Assembly (NCBI GenBank): GCA_037176725.1
Contig: JAZBRS010000020.1
Location: forward strand, 89,226,001-89,290,000
DNA from: Posidonia oceanica
Taxonomy: Eukaryota > Streptophyta > Magnoliopsida > Alismatales > Posidoniaceae
Direction of reading: 5' to 3'
Length of the DNA: 64,000 nucleotides
Shown: one piece after another, positions 12,921-25,194 of the stretch
How the letters are laid out: each line of letters starts with the position of its first letter
Numbering within the stretch: position 1 is the stretch's first letter
Position numbers and translations under genes: made by a program
The notes under the pieces: generated by a model
Databases searched by the model: none
What the model was told of the DNA's origin: nothing
Seen by the model: only the letters and a program-made list of their open reading frames with translations

Positions 12921-15500
12921 ATGACCACGAAGGGACATGTTTGGGCTTATCCTCAAATTAAGGAAACAACCAAACAAACAGACGTGACTTCGAAAAGGCA
13001 CGCGAAGACGCTCGTCCTAAAAATGAGGAAGTGAGCAAACATGACCACGAAGGCGCATGTAAGGGCTTGTCCTCAAATTAAGCAAGCAAGCAAACTAACA
13101 GACGTGGCTACGAAAAGGCACGCAAAGGCACACGTCCCCAAATAAAGGAAGCGAGCAAACATGACCACGAAGGGGATTGTAAGGGCCTGTCCTCAAATTA
13201 AGGAAGCAAGCAAACAAACAGACGTGACTTCGAAACGGCACGCAAAGGCGCTCATCCTCAAATTTAGGAAGCGAGCAAACATGACCAAGAAAGGGCATGT
13301 AAGTGTCTTGTCCTCAAATTAAGGAAGCAAGCAACCCAACAGACGTGACTTCAAAAAGGCACGCAAAGGCTCTCGTCCACAAATTGAGGAAGCGAGCAAA
13401 CATGAGCACGAAGGGGCATGTAAGGGCTTGTCCTCAAATTGAGGAAGCAAGCCAACAAACCGACGTCACTACGAAAAGGCACGCAACGGTGCTCGTCCTC
13501 AAATTAAGGAAGCGAGCAAACTTGACGACGATGGGGCAAGTAAGGGCTAGTCCATAAATTTAGGAAGCTAGCAAACAAACAGACGTGACTTCGAAAAAGC
13601 ACGCAAAGGCGCTCGTCCTCAAATTAAGGAGGTGAGCAAACATTACCACGAAGGGGCATGTAAGGGCCTGTTGTCAAATTATGGAAGCAAGCAAACAAAC
13701 AGACGTGACTTCGAAAAGCTCGCAAAGGCGCTCGTCCTAAAAATGAGGAAGCGAGCAAACTTGACCACGAAGGGGCATGTAAGGGCTTGTCCTCAAATTA
13801 TGCAAGCAAGCAAACAAACAGACGTGACTACGAAAAGGCATGCAAAGGCACTCGTCCTCAAATAAAGGAAGCGAGCAAACATGACCACAAAGGGGCATGT
13901 AAGGGCTTGTCCACAAATTAAGGAAGCAAGCAAACAAACAGACGTGACTTCGAAAAGGCACGCAAAGGTGCTCATCCTCAAATATAGGAAGCGAGCAAAC
14001 ATGACCATGAAGGGGCATGTATGGGCTTGTCCTCAAATTATGAATGCAAGCAAACATGACCACGAAAGGGAATGTAACGGCTTGTCTACAAATTAAGGAA
14101 GCACGCAAACAAACGGACGTAACATCGACAAGGCACGCAAAGATGTTCGTCCACGAAGCGAGCAAACTTGACCACGAAGGGGCATGTAAGGGCTTGTCCT
14201 CAAATTAAGGAAGCAAGCAAACAAAAATACGTGAGTTCGAAAACGCACGCAAAGGCGCTCGTCCTCAAATTAAGCAAGCGAGCAAACACAACCACAAAGG
14301 GGCCTGCAAGGGCTAGTCCTCAATTTAAGGAAGTAAGCAAACTAACGAACGTGACTTCGAAATGGCATGCAAAGGCGCTCGTCCTCAAATTTAGGATGCG
14401 AGCGAACATGTCCATGAAGGGGCTTGTAAGGGCTTGTCCTCAAATTACAGAAGCAAGCAAACAAACAGATGTGACTTCGAAAAGGCACGCAAAGGGACTC
14501 GTCCTCAAATTAAGGAAGTGCGCAAACATGACCATGAAGGGGCATATAAGGGCTTGTCCGTAAATCAAGGAAGCATGCAAACAAACAGATGTGACTACGA
14601 AAAGCCACGCGAAGGCGCTCGTCCTCAAATTCTGGAAGCGAGCAAACCAGACCACGAAGGGGCATGCAAGGGCCCGTCCTCAAATTTGGGAAGCACGTAA
14701 ACAAACAGATGTAACTTTGAAAAGGCACGCAAAGGCGCTCGTCCTCAAATTAAGGAAGCGAGCAAACATGACCACGATGGGGCATGTGCGGGCTTGTCCT
14801 CAAATTAAGGAAGCATGCATACAAACAGACGTGACTTCGAAACGGCACGCAAAGGCGCTCGTCCTCAAACTAAGGATGTGAGCAAACTTGACCACAAAGG
14901 GGCATGTAAGGGCTAGTCCTCAAAATAAGGAAGCAAGGAAACAAACAGACGTGACTTCGAGATGGCACGCAAAGGCGCTCGTCCTCAAATTTTAGAAGCG
15001 GGCAAACAAGACCACGATGGGGCATGGAAGGGCTTGTGCTCTAATAAAGGAAGCATGCAAACATGTAGACGTGACTTCGAAAAGGCCCGCAAAGGTGCTC
15101 GTCCTCAAATTAAGGAAGCGAGCAGACATGACCACGAAGAGGCATGTAAGGGCTTATCCTCAAATTTCGGAAGTTAGCAAATAAACAGATGTGACTTCGA
15201 AAAGGCACGCAATTGCCATCGTCCTAAAACTAAGGAGGCGAGCAAACTTCACCATGAAGGTGCATATAAGGGCTTGTCCTCAAATTAAGGGAGCGAGCAA
15301 ACAAATAGACGTGACTTCAAAATGGGACACAATGGCGCTCGTCCTCAATTTAACGAAGCGAGCAAACAAGACGACGAAGGGACAAGTAAGGGCTTGTCCT
15401 CAAATTATGTAAGCAAGAAAACAAACAGACGTGACTTCGAGAACGCACGCAAAGGCACTCGTCCTCAAATTAAGGAAGCGAGCAAACATGACCACGAAGG
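12921..15500 (+). repeat. ~1.92-kb higher-order repeat, copy 2 (longer form)
   Basis: Follows copy 1 in tandem but includes several hundred extra bases around 13.5-14.3 kb. These hold the A-A junction (14,039/14,040) and the 8-bp loss (14,154/14,155). Copy 1 was therefore shortened by unequal exchange, or copy 2 kept the ancestral form also seen at 4.1-7.6 kb. Confidence 0.58.
13985..14154 (+). repeat. Register break: A-A junction plus 8-bp loss (3)
   Basis: Half A at 13,985-14,039 is followed by half A at 14,040-14,094. Linked variants are GGGAATGTAACGGC and AGATGTTCGTCCAC, with the loss of eight bases at 14,154/14,155. Confidence 0.87.
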
Positions 15501-15839
15501 GGCATATAAGGGCTCGTCCTCAAATTAAGGATGTAAGCAAACAAACAGACGTGACTTCGTTAAAGTACGCAAAGGTGCTCGACCTCAAATTAAGGATGCG
15601 AGCAAACATGACCACGAAGGGGCATGTAGGGGCTTGTCCTCAAATTAAGGATCCAAGCAAACAAACAGACGTGACTACGAATAGGTACACGTTAGTGCTC
15701 GTCCTCAAATTAAGGAAGCGAACAAACATGACTACGTAGGGGCATGTAAGGGCTTGTCCTCAAATTAAGGAAGCAAGCAAACAAACAGACGAGATTTCGA
15801 AAAGGCACACAAAGGCGCTCGTCCTCTAATTAAGGAAGC

Positions 15840-16620
15840 GAGCAGACATGACCACGACGGGGCATGTAAGGGCATGTCCTCAAATTAAGGAACCAAGCAA
15901 ACAAACAGACGTGACTTCGAAAAGGCTCGCAAATGCGCCCGTTCACAAATTTTGGAAGCGAGCAAACATGACTACGAAGGGGCATGTAAGGGCTTGTCCT
16001 CAAATAACGGAAGCAAGCAAATAAATAGACGTAACTTTGAAAAGGCACGCAAAGGCGCTCGTCCGCAAATTATGGAAGCGAGCAAGTATGACCACGAAGG
16101 GGCATGTAAGGGCTTGTCCTCAAATTAAGGAAGGAAGCAAACAGACAGACGTGACTTCGAAAAGGCATGCAAAGGCGCTCGTCCTCATATTACGGAAGCG
16201 GGCAAACATGACCACGAAGGGGCAACTAAGGGCATGTCCTCAAGTTATGGAAGTAAGCAAACAAACAGACGTGACATCCAAAAGGCACGCATTGACACTC
16301 ATCCACAAATTAAGGAAGCAAGCAAACATGACCACGGAGGGGCATGTTTGGGCTTGTCCTCAAATTAAGGAAACAAGCAAAGAAACAGACGAGACTTCTA
16401 AAAGGCCGCAAAGACACTCGTCCTAAAATTGAGGAAGCGAGCGAACATGACTACGAAGGGGCATGTAATGGCTTGTCCTCAAATTAAGGTAGCAAGCAAA
16501 CAAACAGACGTTACTTTGAAAAGGCACACAATGGCGATCCTCCTCAAATTAAGGAAGCGAGCAAACATGTCCACGAAGGGGCAAGTATGGGCTTTTCCGC
16601 ATGTAAAGGAAGCACGCAAA
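15840..16620 (+). repeat. ~1.3-kb local duplication, copy 1
   Basis: The variant series GGAACCAAGC, GAAGGAAGCAAACAGACAG, ACATCCAAAAGGC and finally GGCTTTTCCGCATG (16,590) is repeated in the same order about 1.3 kb downstream; the last anchor has an offset of 1,282 bp. It contains one instance of the conserved marker cassette described separately. Confidence 0.65.
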
Positions 16621-17149
16621 CAAATAGATGGGACGAAAAGGCATGCAAAGGCGCTCGTCCTCAAAATACGGATGCGAGCATGCATGACCACGAAGGGGCA
16701 TGTAAGGGCTTGTCCTCAAATTAAGGAAGCAAGCATACAAGCAGACGTGACTTCGAAAAGGCCCGCAAAGGGGCTCATCTTCAAATTTAGGAAGGGAGCA
16801 AACATGACCAAGAAGGGGCATGTAAGGGTCGTGTCCTCAAATTAAGGAAGAAAGCAGACTAACAGCGTGACTTCAAAAAGGCATGCAAAGGCGCTCGTCT
16901 TCAAATTGAGGAAGGGAGCAAACATGACGACGATGGGGCATGTAAGGGCATGTCCACAAAATGATGAAGCAAGCAAACAAACAGACGTGACTTCGAAAAG
17001 GCACGCAAAGTTGCTCGTCCTCAAATTAAGGAAGCGAGCAAACATGACCACAACGGGGCATGTATGGGCTTCTCCTCAAATTTAGGAAGCAAGCAAACAT
17101 ATAGACGAGATTTCGAAAAGGCATACAAAGGCACTCGTCCTCAAATTAA

Positions 17150-17900
17150 GGAAGCAAGCTAACAGGACCACGACGGTGCTTGTAAGGGCATGTCCTCAAA
17201 TTAAGGAACCACGCAAACAAACAGACGTGACTTCGAAAAGGCACGCAATGGTGCCCGTCCACAAATTTAGGAAGCGAGCAAACATGACTACAAAGGGGCA
17301 TGTAAGGGCTTGTCCACAAATAAAGGATGCAAGCAAATAAACAGACGTAACATTGAAAAGGCACGCAAAGGCGCTCGTCCTCAAATTATGGAAGCGAGCA
17401 AACATGACCACGAAGGGGCAAACAGACAGACGTGACTTCGAAAAGGCATGCAAAGGCGCTCGTCCTCATATTAAGGAAGCTGGCAAACATGACCACGAAG
17501 GGGCATGTAAGGGTGTGTCATCAAGTTAAGGAAGCAAGCAAACAAACAGACGTGACATCCAAAAGGCACGCAATGACGCTCATCCTCAAATTAAGGAAGC
17601 GAGCAAACATGACCACGAAGGGGCATGTTTGGGCTTGTCCTCAAATTAAGGAAACAAGCAAACAAACAGACGAGACTTCGAAAAGGCACGCAAAGACACT
17701 CGTCCTAAAATTGAGGTAGTGAGCAAACATGACCACGAAGGGGGTTGTAAGGGCTTGTCCTCAAATTAAGGAAGCAAGCAAACAAACAGACGTGACTTCG
17801 AAAAGGCACGCATAGGCAATCCTCCTCAAATTAAGGAAGCGAGCAAACATGTCCACGAAGGGGCAAGTATGGGCTTTTCCGCATGTAAAGGAAGCACGCA
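17150..17900 (+). repeat. ~1.3-kb local duplication, copy 2, with 35-bp deletion
   Basis: Repeats the marker order of 15.84-16.62 kb. At about 17,420/17,421 the sequence passes directly from CGAAGGGGCA into AACAGACAGACG. About 35 bp are missing, covering the end of half A and the start of half B. The offset to copy 1 drops from about 1,315 to 1,282 across this point, as expected. CA/GCA is present at both ends of the loss, so a short-homology event is plausible. Confidence 0.65.
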
Positions 17901-20900
17901 AACAAATAGACGAGACTTCGAAAAGGAACGCAAAGGTGCTCGTCCACAAATTTTGGAAGCGAGCAAACATGACTACAAAGGGACATGTATGGGCTTGTCC
18001 TTAATTAAAGGAAGCAAGCAAATAAACAAACGTAACATTGAAAAGGCACGCAAAGGCGCTCGTCCTCAAATTTTGGAAGCGAGCAAACATGACCACGAAG
18101 GGGCTTGTAAGGGCTTGTCCTCAAACTAAGGAACGAAGCAAACAGACAGACGTGACTTCGAAGAGGCATGCAAATGTGCTTGTCTTCATATTAAGGAAGT
18201 GGGCAAACATGACCACGAAGGGGCATGTAAGGGCGTGTCCTCAAGTTAAGGAAGCAAGCAAACAAATAGTCAGTGACTTCGAAAAGGCACGCAAAGGCTC
18301 TCATCCTCAAATTACGGAAGCGAGCAAACATGACCACGAAGGGGCATGTTTGGGCTTGTCTTCAAATTAAGGAAACAAGCAAACAAACAGACGAGACTTC
18401 GAAAAGGCACGCAAAGACACTCGTCCTAAAATTGAGGAAGCGAGCAAACATGACCACGAAGGGGGTTGTAAGGGCTTGTCCTCAAATTAAGGAAGCAAGC
18501 AAACAAACAGACGTGACTTCGAGAATAGGCGTAAAGGCGGTCGTCCTCAAATTAAGGAAGCGAGCAAATAGGACCACGAAGGGGCTTGTAAGGGTTTGTC
18601 CTCAATTTAAGAAAGTAAGCGGACTAACGGACGTGACTTCGAAAAGGCACGCAAAAGCGCTCGTCCTCAAATTAAGGCAGCGAGCGAACATGACCATGAA
18701 GGGGCATATAAGGGCTTGTCCTTAAATTAAGGAAGCAAGCAAACAAACAGACGTGACTCCGAAAAGGGACACAAAGGCGCTCGTCCTCAAATTAAGGAAG
18801 CATGCAAACATGACCACGAAAGGACATGTAAGGGCTCATCCTCAATTTACGGAAGCAAGCAAACAAACATACGTAACATCGAAAAGGCACGCGAAGGAGG
18901 TCATCCTCAAATTAGGGAAGCGAGCAAACACGACCACGAAGGGCCCGCTAGGGCTTGTTCTCAAATTATGGAAGCAAGCAAACAAACTGACGTGACTACG
19001 AAAAGACACGCAAAGGCCGTCGTCCTTAAATTAGGGAAGCGAGTAAACACGACCACGAAGGGCCTGCTAGGGCTTGTCCACAAATTATGGATGCAAGTTA
19101 ACAAACAGACGTGACTTCAAGAATGCATGCATAGGCACTCGTCCTCAAATTAAGGAAGCGAGCAAACAAGACCATGAAGGGGCATGTAAGGGTTTGTCCT
19201 CAAATTAAGGAAGTAAGCAGACTAACAGACGTCACTTCGAAAAGGCACACAAAAGCGCTCGTCTTCAAATTAAGGAAGCGAGCGAACGTGACCATCAAGG
19301 GGCATATAAGGGCTTGTCCTTAAATTAAGGAAGCAAGCAAACAAACAGACATGACTTCGAAAGGGGACACAAAGGCGCTCGTCCTCAAATTAAGAAAGCG
19401 AGCAAACTTGACCACGAAGGGATATGTAAGGGCTCGTTCTCAGTTTAAGGAAGCACGCAAACAAATAGACGTGACTTCGAAAAAGCACGCAATGGCGCTC
19501 GTCCTCAAATTACGGAAGCGAGCAAACATGACCACGAAGGGGCATGTAAGGGCTTGTCCTCAAATTAAGGAAGCAAGCATACAAGCAGACGTGACTTCAA
19601 AAAGGCCTGCAAAGGGGTTCAACTTCAAATTTAGGAAGGGAGCAAACATGACCATAAAGGGACATGTAAGGGTCTTGTCCTCAAATTAAGGAAGCAAGCA
19701 AACTAACTGACGTGACTTCAAAAAGGCACGCAAAGGCGCTCGTCCTCAAATTGAGGATGTGAGCAAACATGACCATGATGGGGCAAGTAAGGGCTTGTCC
19801 TCAAATTGATGAAGCAAGCAAACAAACGAACGTGACTTCGAAACGGCATGCAAAGGTGCTCGTCCTCTAATTAAGGAAGTGAGCAAACATGACCACGTCG
19901 GTTCATGTAAGGGCTTGTCCTCAAATTTAGGAAGCAAGCAAACAAATAGACGAGATTTCGAAAAGGCACACAAATGCGCTCGTCCTCTAATTAGGGAAGC
20001 AAGCAAACATGACCACGACAGTGCATGTATGGGCATGTCCACAAATTAAGGAGCCAAGCAAACAAACAGACGTGACATCGAAAAGGCACGCAAAGTCGCC
20101 CATCCTCAATTTTAGGAAGTGAGCAAACATGACTACGAAGGGGCATGTAAGGGCTTGTCCTCAAATGAAGGAAGCAAGCAAATAAACAGACGTAACTTTG
20201 AAAAGGCATGCAAAAGCGCTCGTCCTCGAATTATGGAAGCGAGCAAACATGACCACGAAGGGGCACGTATGGGCTTGTCCTCAAATTAAGGAAGGAAGCT
20301 AATAAACAGACGTGGCTTCGAAAAGGCACGCAAAGACGCTCGTCCAAAAATTGAGGAAGCGAGCAAAATGACCACGAAGGGGCACGTAAGGGCTTGTCTT
20401 CAAATTGAGGAAGCTAGCAAACAAACAGACGTGACTTCGAAAAGGCACGCAAAGGCGCTCGTCTTCAAATTAAGGAAGCGAGCAAACATGGCCACGAAGG
20501 CGCATGAAAGGGCTTGTCCTCAAATTAAGTAAACAAGCAAACAAACAGACAAGACTTTGGAAAGGCACGCAAAGGCGCTTTGCCTCAAATTAGGGAAGCG
20601 AGCAAACATGTCCACGAAGGGGCAGGTATGGGCTTGTCCTCAAATAAAGGAAGCACGCAAACAAATAGACGTGACTTCGAAAAGGCACGCAATGGCGCTC
20701 GTCCTCAAATTACGGAAGCGAGCAAACGTAACAACGAAGGGGCATGTCTGGGCTTGTCCTCAAATTAAGGAAACATGCAAACAAATAGACGTGACTTCGA
20801 AAAGGCACGCAATGGCGCTCGTCCACAAATTAAGGAAGCGAGCAAACATGACCATGAAGGGGCTTGTAAGGGCTTGTCCTCAAATTAAGGAAGCAAGCAA

Positions 20901-23546
20901 ACCAACGGACGTGACCTCGAAAAGGAACGCAAAGGCGCTCGTCCTCAAATTAAGGAAGCGAGCAAACATGACCACGAAGGGACATGTAGGGGCTCGTCCT
21001 CAATTTAAAGAAGCAAGCGAACAAACATACGTAACATCGAAAAGGCACGCGAAGGAGGTCGTCCTCGACGCAAGCAAACTTGACCACGCAGGGGAACTAA
21101 GGGCTTGTCCTCAAATTAAGGAAGCAAGCAGACAAACAGACGTGACTACGAAAAGACACGCAAAGGCGGTCGTCCTCAAATTAGGGAAGCGAGGAAACAC
21201 GACCACGAAGGGCCCGTTAGGGCTTGTCCTCAACTTAAGGAAGCAAGCGAACAAACAGACGTGACTTCAAAATGGCACGCAAAGGCGCTCGTTCTCAAAT
21301 TGTGGAAGCGAGCAAACGTGACTACGAAGGGGCATGTATGGGCACGTCCTCAAATTATGGAAGTAAGCTAACAAACGGACGTGATTTCAAAAAGGCACGC
21401 AAAGGCGCTCGTCCTCAAATTAAGGAAGCGAGTAAACTTAACCACGAAGGGGCATGTAAAGGCATGTCCTCATATTATGGAAGCAAGCAAATAAGTAGAC
21501 GTAACTTTGAAAAGGCATGCAAAGGCGCTCGTCCTCAAATTAAGGAAGCGTGCAAACTAGCCCACGAAGAGGCACATATGGGCTTGTCCTCAAATTAAGG
21601 AAGGAAGCTAATAAACAGACGTGGCTTCGAAAAGGCACGCAAAGACGCTCGTCCAAAAATTGAGGAAGCGAGGAAAATGACCACGAAGGGACATGTAAGG
21701 GCTTGTCTTCAAATTAAGGAAGCAAGCAAACAAACAGACGTGACTTCGAAAAGGCACGCAAAGGCGCTCGTCTTCAAATTAAGGAAGCGAGCAAACATGG
21801 CCACGATGGGGCATGAAAGGGCTTGTCCTCAAATTAAGGAAGCAAGCAAACAAAGAGACGTGACTTCGAAAAGGCACGCAAAGGCTCTCGTCCTCAAATT
21901 AAAAAAGCGAGCAAACATGACCATGAAGGGGCATGTAAGGGCTTGTCCTCAAATTAAGGAAGCAAGCATACAAGCAGACGTGACTTCAAAAAGGCCCGCA
22001 AAGGGGCTCATCTACAAATTTAGGAAGGGAGCAAACATGACCACGAAGGGGCATGTAAGGGTCTTGTCGCCAAATTTAGGAAGCAAGCAAACTAACGGAC
22101 GTGACATCAAAAAGGCACGCAAAGGCGCTCGTCTTCAAATTGAGGAAGCGTGCAAACTTGACCACGAAGGGGCATGTAACGGCTTGTCCTCAAATTGATG
22201 AAGCAAGCAAACAAACAGACGTGACTTCAAAAAGGCACGAAAAGGTGCTCGTCCGCAAATAAAGGAAGCGAGCAAACATGACCACGACAGGGCATTTATG
22301 GGCTTGTCCTCAAATTTAGGAAGCAAGCAAACAAACAGACGTGACTTCGAAAAGGCACGCAAAGGCGCTCGTCCTCAAATTGAAGAAGCAAGCAAACATG
22401 ACCACGAAGGGGCATGTAAGGGCTTCGCCTCAAATTTCGGGAGCAAGCAAACTAACAGATGTGACTACGAAAAGGAGCGTGAAGGCGCTCGTCCTCAAAC
22501 TATGGAAGCGAGCAAACTTGACCATGTAGGGGCATGTAAGGGAATGTCCTCAAATTAAGGTTGCAAGCAAACAAACTGACGTGACTTCGAGAAGGCACGC
22601 AAAGGCGCTCGTCCTCAATTTACGGAAGCGAGCAAACATGATCACGAAGGGGCACGTATGGGCTTGTCCTCAAATAAAGGAAGCGGGCATACAAATTGAC
22701 GTGACTTCGAAAAGGTACGCAAAGGTGCTCGTCCCCAAATTAAGGTAGCGAGCGAACTTGACCATGATGGGGCATGTATGGGCTTGTCCTCAAATTATGG
22801 AAGTAAGCAAACAAACAGACGTGACTTCAAAAATGCATGCAAAAGCGCTCGTCCTTAAATTAAGGAAGTGAGCAAACAAGACCATGAAGGGGCATATATG
22901 GGCTTGTTCTCGAATTAAGCTAGCAAGCAAACAAACAGACGTGACTTCGAAAAGGAACGCAAAGGCGCTCATCCTTAAATTATGGAAGTGAGCAAACATG
23001 ACCACGATGGGACATGAACGGGCTTGTCTTCAATTTAAGAAAGCTAGCAAACAAACAGACGTGACTTCGATAAAGCACGCAAAGGTGCTCGTCCTCAAAA
23101 TACGGAAGTGAGCAAACTTGACCACGAAGGGGCATGTAAGGGCTTGTCCTCAAATTACGGAAGCAAGCTAACAAACAGACGTGACTTCGGAAAGGCACGC
23201 AAAGGCGCTCGTCCTCAAATTAAGGAAGCGTGCAAACTTGACAACGAAGGGGCATGTAAAGGTTCGTCCTCAAATTATGGAAGCAAGCAAACAAACAGAC
23301 ATGATTTCGAAAAGGCACTCAAACGCACTCGTCCTCAAATTAAGGAAGCGAGCAAACATGACCACGATGGGGCATGTCAGGGCATGTCCTCAAATTAAGG
23401 AACCAAGCAAACAATCATACGTGACTTCGAAACGGCACGCAAAGGCACTCGTCCTCAAATTTAGGAAGCGGGCAAACATGACTACGATGGGGCATGTAAG
23501 GGCTTGTCCTCAAATTAAGGAAGCAAGCAAACAAACAGACGTGACT

Positions 23547-23576
23547 TCGAAAAGGCTCGAAAAGGCTCGAAAAGGC
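23547..23576 (+). repeat. 10-bp unit in three copies (20-bp gain)
   Basis: TCGAAAAGGC occurs three times in a row where other units have it once. The matching place in the sister block (about 32,231) has a single copy, so the gain came after the 8.68-kb duplication. Slippage is the simplest explanation. Confidence 0.92.
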
Positions 23577-24136
23577 ACGCAAATGCGCTCGTCCTCAAAT
23601 TATGGAAGCGAGCAAACACGACCACGAAGGGGCATGTAAGGGCTAGTCCACAAATTAAGGATGCAAGCAAACAAACAGTCGTGACTTCGAAAAGGCTTGC
23701 AAAGGTGCTCGTCCTCATATTAAGGAAGCGAGCAAACATGACCACAAAGGGGCATGTAAGGGCGTGTCCTCAAATTACGGAAGCGAGCTAACAAACAGAC
23801 GTGACTTCGAAATGGCATGCAAAGTTGCTAATCCTCAAATTAAGGAAGCGAGCTAACATGACCACGAAGGGGCAAGTACGGGCTTGTCCTCAAATAAAGG
23901 ATGCATGCAAACAAATAGACGTGACTTCGAAAAGGCATGCAATGGCACTAGTACTCAAATTAAGGAAGCAAGCAAACATGACCACGAAGGGGCATGTATG
24001 AGCTTGTCCTCAAATTATGGAAGTAAGTAGACAAACGGACGTGACTTCGAAAAGGCATGCAAAAGTGCTCGTCCTCAAATTAAGGAAGCGGGCGAACATG
24101 ACCATGAAGGGGCATATATGGGCTTGTCCTTAAATT

Positions 24137-24266
24137 ACGGAAGCAAGCAAACAAATAGACGTGACTTCGAAACGGGACACAAAGGCGCTCGCCCTCAAAT
24201 TAAGGAAGCGAGCAAACAAACAGTCGTGACTTCGAAAAGGCATGCAAAGGCGCTCGTCCTCATATT
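24137..24266 (+). repeat. B-B half-unit junction
   Basis: Half B at 24,137-24,201 is followed directly by half B at 24,202-24,266, with half A missing. The second B starts with half A's GAAGCGAGC and then continues as half B (AAACAAACAGTCGTG), so the exchange point lies within the 16 bases the two halves share. Confidence 0.88.
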
Positions 24267-25161
24267 AAGGAAGCGAGCAAACATGACCACAAAAGGGCAT
24301 GTATGGGCGTGTCCTTAAATTAAGGAAGCGAGCTAACAAACAGACGTGACTTCGAAATAGCATGCAAAGTCGCTAATCCTCAAATTATGGAAGCGAGCTA
24401 ACAAGACCACGAAGGGGCATGTACGGGCTTGTCCTCAAATAAAGGAAGCATGCAAACAAATAGACGTGACTTCGAAACGGCACGCAATGGCACTTGTCCT
24501 CAAATTAAGGAAGCGAGCAAACATGACCACGAAGGGGCATTTATGGGCGTGTCCTCAAATTATGGAAGTAAGCAGACAAACAGACGTGACTTCGAAAGGG
24601 CACGCAAAAGTGCTCCTCCTCAAATTAAGGAAGTGGGCGAACATGACCATGAAGGGGCATATATGGGCTTGTCCTTAAATAAAGGAAGCAAGCAAACAAA
24701 CAGACGTGACTTCGAAAAGGGACACAATGGCGCTCGCCCTCAAATTATGGAAGCGAGCAAACTTGACAATGAAGGGACATGTAAGGGCTCGTCCCCAATT
24801 TATGGAAGCAAGCAAACAAACAGACGTGACTTCGAAACGGCACGCAATGGCACTTGTACTCAAATTAAGGATGCGAGCAAACGTGACTCCGAAGGGGCAT
24901 GTAAGGGCTTGTCCTCAAATTAAGGAAGTAAGCAAACAAATAGACGAGATTTCGAAAAGGCACGCAAAGGCGCTCGTCCTCAAATTATCGTAGCGAGCAA
25001 ACATGGCCACGAAGGGGCATGTAAGGGCTTGTCCTCAAATTAAGAATGTAAGCGAACAAACAAACGAGATTTCGAAAAGGCACGCAAAGGCGCTTGTTCT
25101 CAAATTAAGGAAGCGAGCAAACATGACCGCGACGGGGCATGTAAGGGCTTGTCCTCAAATT

Positions 25162-25194
25162 AAGGAAGCACACAAAGGTGCTCGTCCTCAAATT
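25162..25194 (+). repeat. Half B with 32-bp internal deletion (1)
   Basis: This half B is 33 bp instead of 65. It runs AAGGAAGCA directly into CACAAAGGTGCTCG, losing the AAAC microrepeat and the ACGTG and TTCGAA motifs. The same deletion is found at 33,826 and 34,994, so it predates both duplications. Confidence 0.92.
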
